The translations under genes were made by a program, and so were the position numbers. Under the pieces are notes generated by a model. That model was not told the DNA's origin. It did no database searches and worked only from the letters and a program-made list of their open reading frames with translations. This document shows positions 6,465 through 7,867 of a stretch of DNA of 7,867 nucleotides, one piece after another (the first letter of the stretch is position 1; each line of letters starts with the position of its first letter). The DNA comes from Bacteroidia bacterium (GTDB lineage Bacteria; Bacteroidota; Bacteroidia; Bacteroidales; Azobacteroidaceae), in assembly GCA_025996835.1 (NCBI GenBank), contig BNTU01000135.1, positions 1 to 7,867 of the forward strand, in the 5' to 3' direction.

Positions 6465-7867
6465 ATGAAAAATTTAAAAACATTCAGACTGTTAGTTTGT
6501 TGTCTGCTTTTTGCGCAGACCGCTTTTTCCCAACCGGCGGTGAAACCGCTTAACACCCCGAAAATGAACTATTTTTCGCTTTCGGACGTGCAATTGCTTG
6601 ACGGTGATTTCAAGCATATTCAGGACATGACGCACAGGTATCTCCTGACGCTTGAACCGGACAGGCTGTGTTCGTGGTTTCGCCGCGAAGCGGGACTGAC
6701 GCCCAAAGCACCACCCTACCCGGGTTGGGAATCCGACCACGGCTATATTATACCCGGACACATTCTCGGCTTCTACCTCTCGTCCATGTCCATGATGTAC
6801 GAAACAACCGGCGACCCCGAAATCATCAAACGCCTTGAATATACGCTCAGCGAACTCGACGCCTGTCAGGATGCTTCCGGAGATGGCTATTTGTCGGCGG
6901 TTGTCGATGGACGGCAGGTATATAAGGAAGTTCTGACAGGTGATTATAAAATAGATATGGGACATCTTGCAGGAAAAGGCGAACCGACCTATATCATGAA
7001 TAAAATCCAGCTCGGCTTGTATGGCGTTTACACGAAATGCCATTTGCCGCTTGCCAAGAAAGTGCTTGTCCGCATGACCGACTGGTTTGGCGAAAACATG
7101 CTGGACAAAATGGATGAAGCCGCGGTACAAAAGTTGCTGATATGCGAACATGGCTCGCTGGGCGAATCGTTTATGGATGTTTATGAACTGACGGGCGACA
7201 TCAAGTATCGTGACTGGGCTGTACGCTTGAATGACCATCGGATGCTTATCCCCGCTTCGGAAGGGAAAGATATTTTGGCCGGTTGGCACGCCAATTGCCA
7301 GATACAGAAGTTCACCGGTTTTGAGTATGTCTATCGTTTCTCCGGCGACAAGCGCTACACCGATGCAGCCCAATTTTTCTGGGAACGAGTGGTGGCAGAC
7401 CATACCTGGGCAATGGGCGGCAACAGCACCGGCGAGCACTTTTTCGCCAAATCGGAATACGACAATCGGGTGCAGCGCAACGGCGGACCGGAATCGTGCA
7501 ACTCCGTCAATATGCTCCGCCTGACCGAAGCCTTGTATCAGGATTATGCCAAGCCTGAAATGCTCGATTACTACGAGCGGGTATTAACCAACCACCTGCT
7601 GGGCGCCTACGAACCGGAACGCGGCATGGTTGCCTACATAACAAAATTACAACCGGGCGGCTTCAAAACCTACAGCACGGAGTATAACTCGTTCTGGTGT
7701 TGCACCGGCACAGGCTTTGAAAGCCCCGCCAAGTTCCAAAAAATGATTTATACCTACGATGCCCGCTCACTTTACATAAATCTTTTTATCCCTTCAACAT
7801 TGGAATGGAAAGCAAAAGGCATCACACTGCGTCAGACCACCAAAATTCCCGACGAAGAGCAAACGAG
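6465..7867 (+). CDS. Secreted DUF1680 glycoside hydrolase, beta-L-arabinofuranosidase type (GH127/GH146), 3' end outside window
   Basis: The frame is open from the ATG at 6465 to the window end (467 codons plus two bases) with no stop; relatives run about 630-800 residues. The N-terminus is a type I signal peptide with likely cleavage after AFS (residue 22), so the enzyme is probably periplasmic. Residues about 35-435 fit the (alpha/alpha)6 catalytic barrel. The zinc-thiolate site known from Bifidobacterium HypBA1 (Glu338, Cys340, Cys417, Cys418) is matched by Glu343 and Cys345 in GGPESCNSVNMLRL and Cys412-Cys413 in FWCCTGTG. Glu324 in TGEHF fits the general acid/base, Glu322. One of the paired cysteines acts as nucleophile in this family. 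The ESCN...NMLRLT form resembles GH146 and plant-like DUF1680 proteins more than HypBA1, so the GH127 versus GH146 assignment stays open. It implies an arabinose-containing substrate. Confidence 0.9.
   Translation, partial: MKNLKTFRLLVCCLLFAQTAFSQPAVKPLNTPKMNYFSLSDVQLLDGDFKHIQDMTHRYLLTLEPDRLCSWFRREAGLTPKAPPYPGWESDHGYIIPGHILGFYLSSMSMMYETTGDPEIIKRLEYTLSELDACQDASGDGYLSAVVDGRQVYKEVLTGDYKIDMGHLAGKGEPTYIMNKIQLGLYGVYTKCHLPLAKKVLVRMTDWFGENMLDKMDEAAVQKLLICEHGSLGESFMDVYELTGDIKYRDWAVRLNDHRMLIPASEGKDILAGWHANCQIQKFTGFEYVYRFSGDKRYTDAAQFFWERVVADHTWAMGGNSTGEHFFAKSEYDNRVQRNGGPESCNSVNMLRLTEALYQDYAKPEMLDYYERVLTNHLLGAYEPERGMVAYITKLQPGGFKTYSTEYNSFWCCTGTGFESPAKFQKMIYTYDARSLYINLFIPSTLEWKAKGITLRQTTKIPDEEQT

Noticed and set aside
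6480..6490. Possible third copy of the palindrome end (TTCAGACTG)
   Set aside because: Only a short partial match, inside the hydrolase signal-peptide codons, with no matching second arm nearby.
6492..7439. Long open frame of 315 codons on the - strand
   Set aside because: It is wholly antisense to the DUF1680 hydrolase, whose + strand frame has a signal peptide and intact family motifs. The - strand translation shows no recognisable domain.

Overview
The window is part of a polysaccharide utilization locus (PUL) from a Bacteroidota genome, most likely the order Bacteroidales. The evidence is the tandem SusC/SusD pair, lipoproteins with Bacteroidota-style signal peptides, very A-rich leaders without a Shine-Dalgarno sequence, and a promoter matching the Bacteroidetes pattern TTG-19 bp-TAnnTTTG. 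The exact genus cannot be told from the sequence.

Layout, all genes on the + strand. 1-1554: C-terminal half of a SusC-like TonB-dependent transporter, cut by the left window edge. 1691-3658: complete SusD-like lipoprotein. 3802-5115: lipoprotein with DUF4959, DUF5126 and DUF5000-type regions, a probable surface glycan-binding protein. 5149-6363: second probable surface glycan-binding lipoprotein, with a DUF4998-like N-terminus and a CBM6-like C-terminus. 6465-7867: start of a secreted DUF1680 (GH127/GH146-type) beta-L-arabinofuranosidase, cut by the right edge. This last gene is open to the window end with no stop codon. No gap between genes exceeds 300 bases.

Inferred working model: the lipoproteins and the SusC/SusD pair capture and import a glycan at the outer membrane, and the GH127-type enzyme removes beta-L-arabinofuranose in the periplasm. 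This points to an arabinose-containing plant glycan such as pectin side chains, arabinogalactan or hydroxyproline-rich glycoprotein. The exact substrate is not determined by what is visible.

The most notable non-coding feature is a pair of related, roughly 105-109 bp imperfect palindromes (1555-1659 and 3662-3770). Each starts right after a stop codon (susC/susD and susD/next gene). They share TGTCTGAAC...GTTCAGACA ends, and their arms differ by matched changes that preserve pairing. The other two gaps lack the element. The last gap holds a promoter followed at once by an unrelated GC-rich hairpin, so the hydrolase gene probably has its own transcription start.
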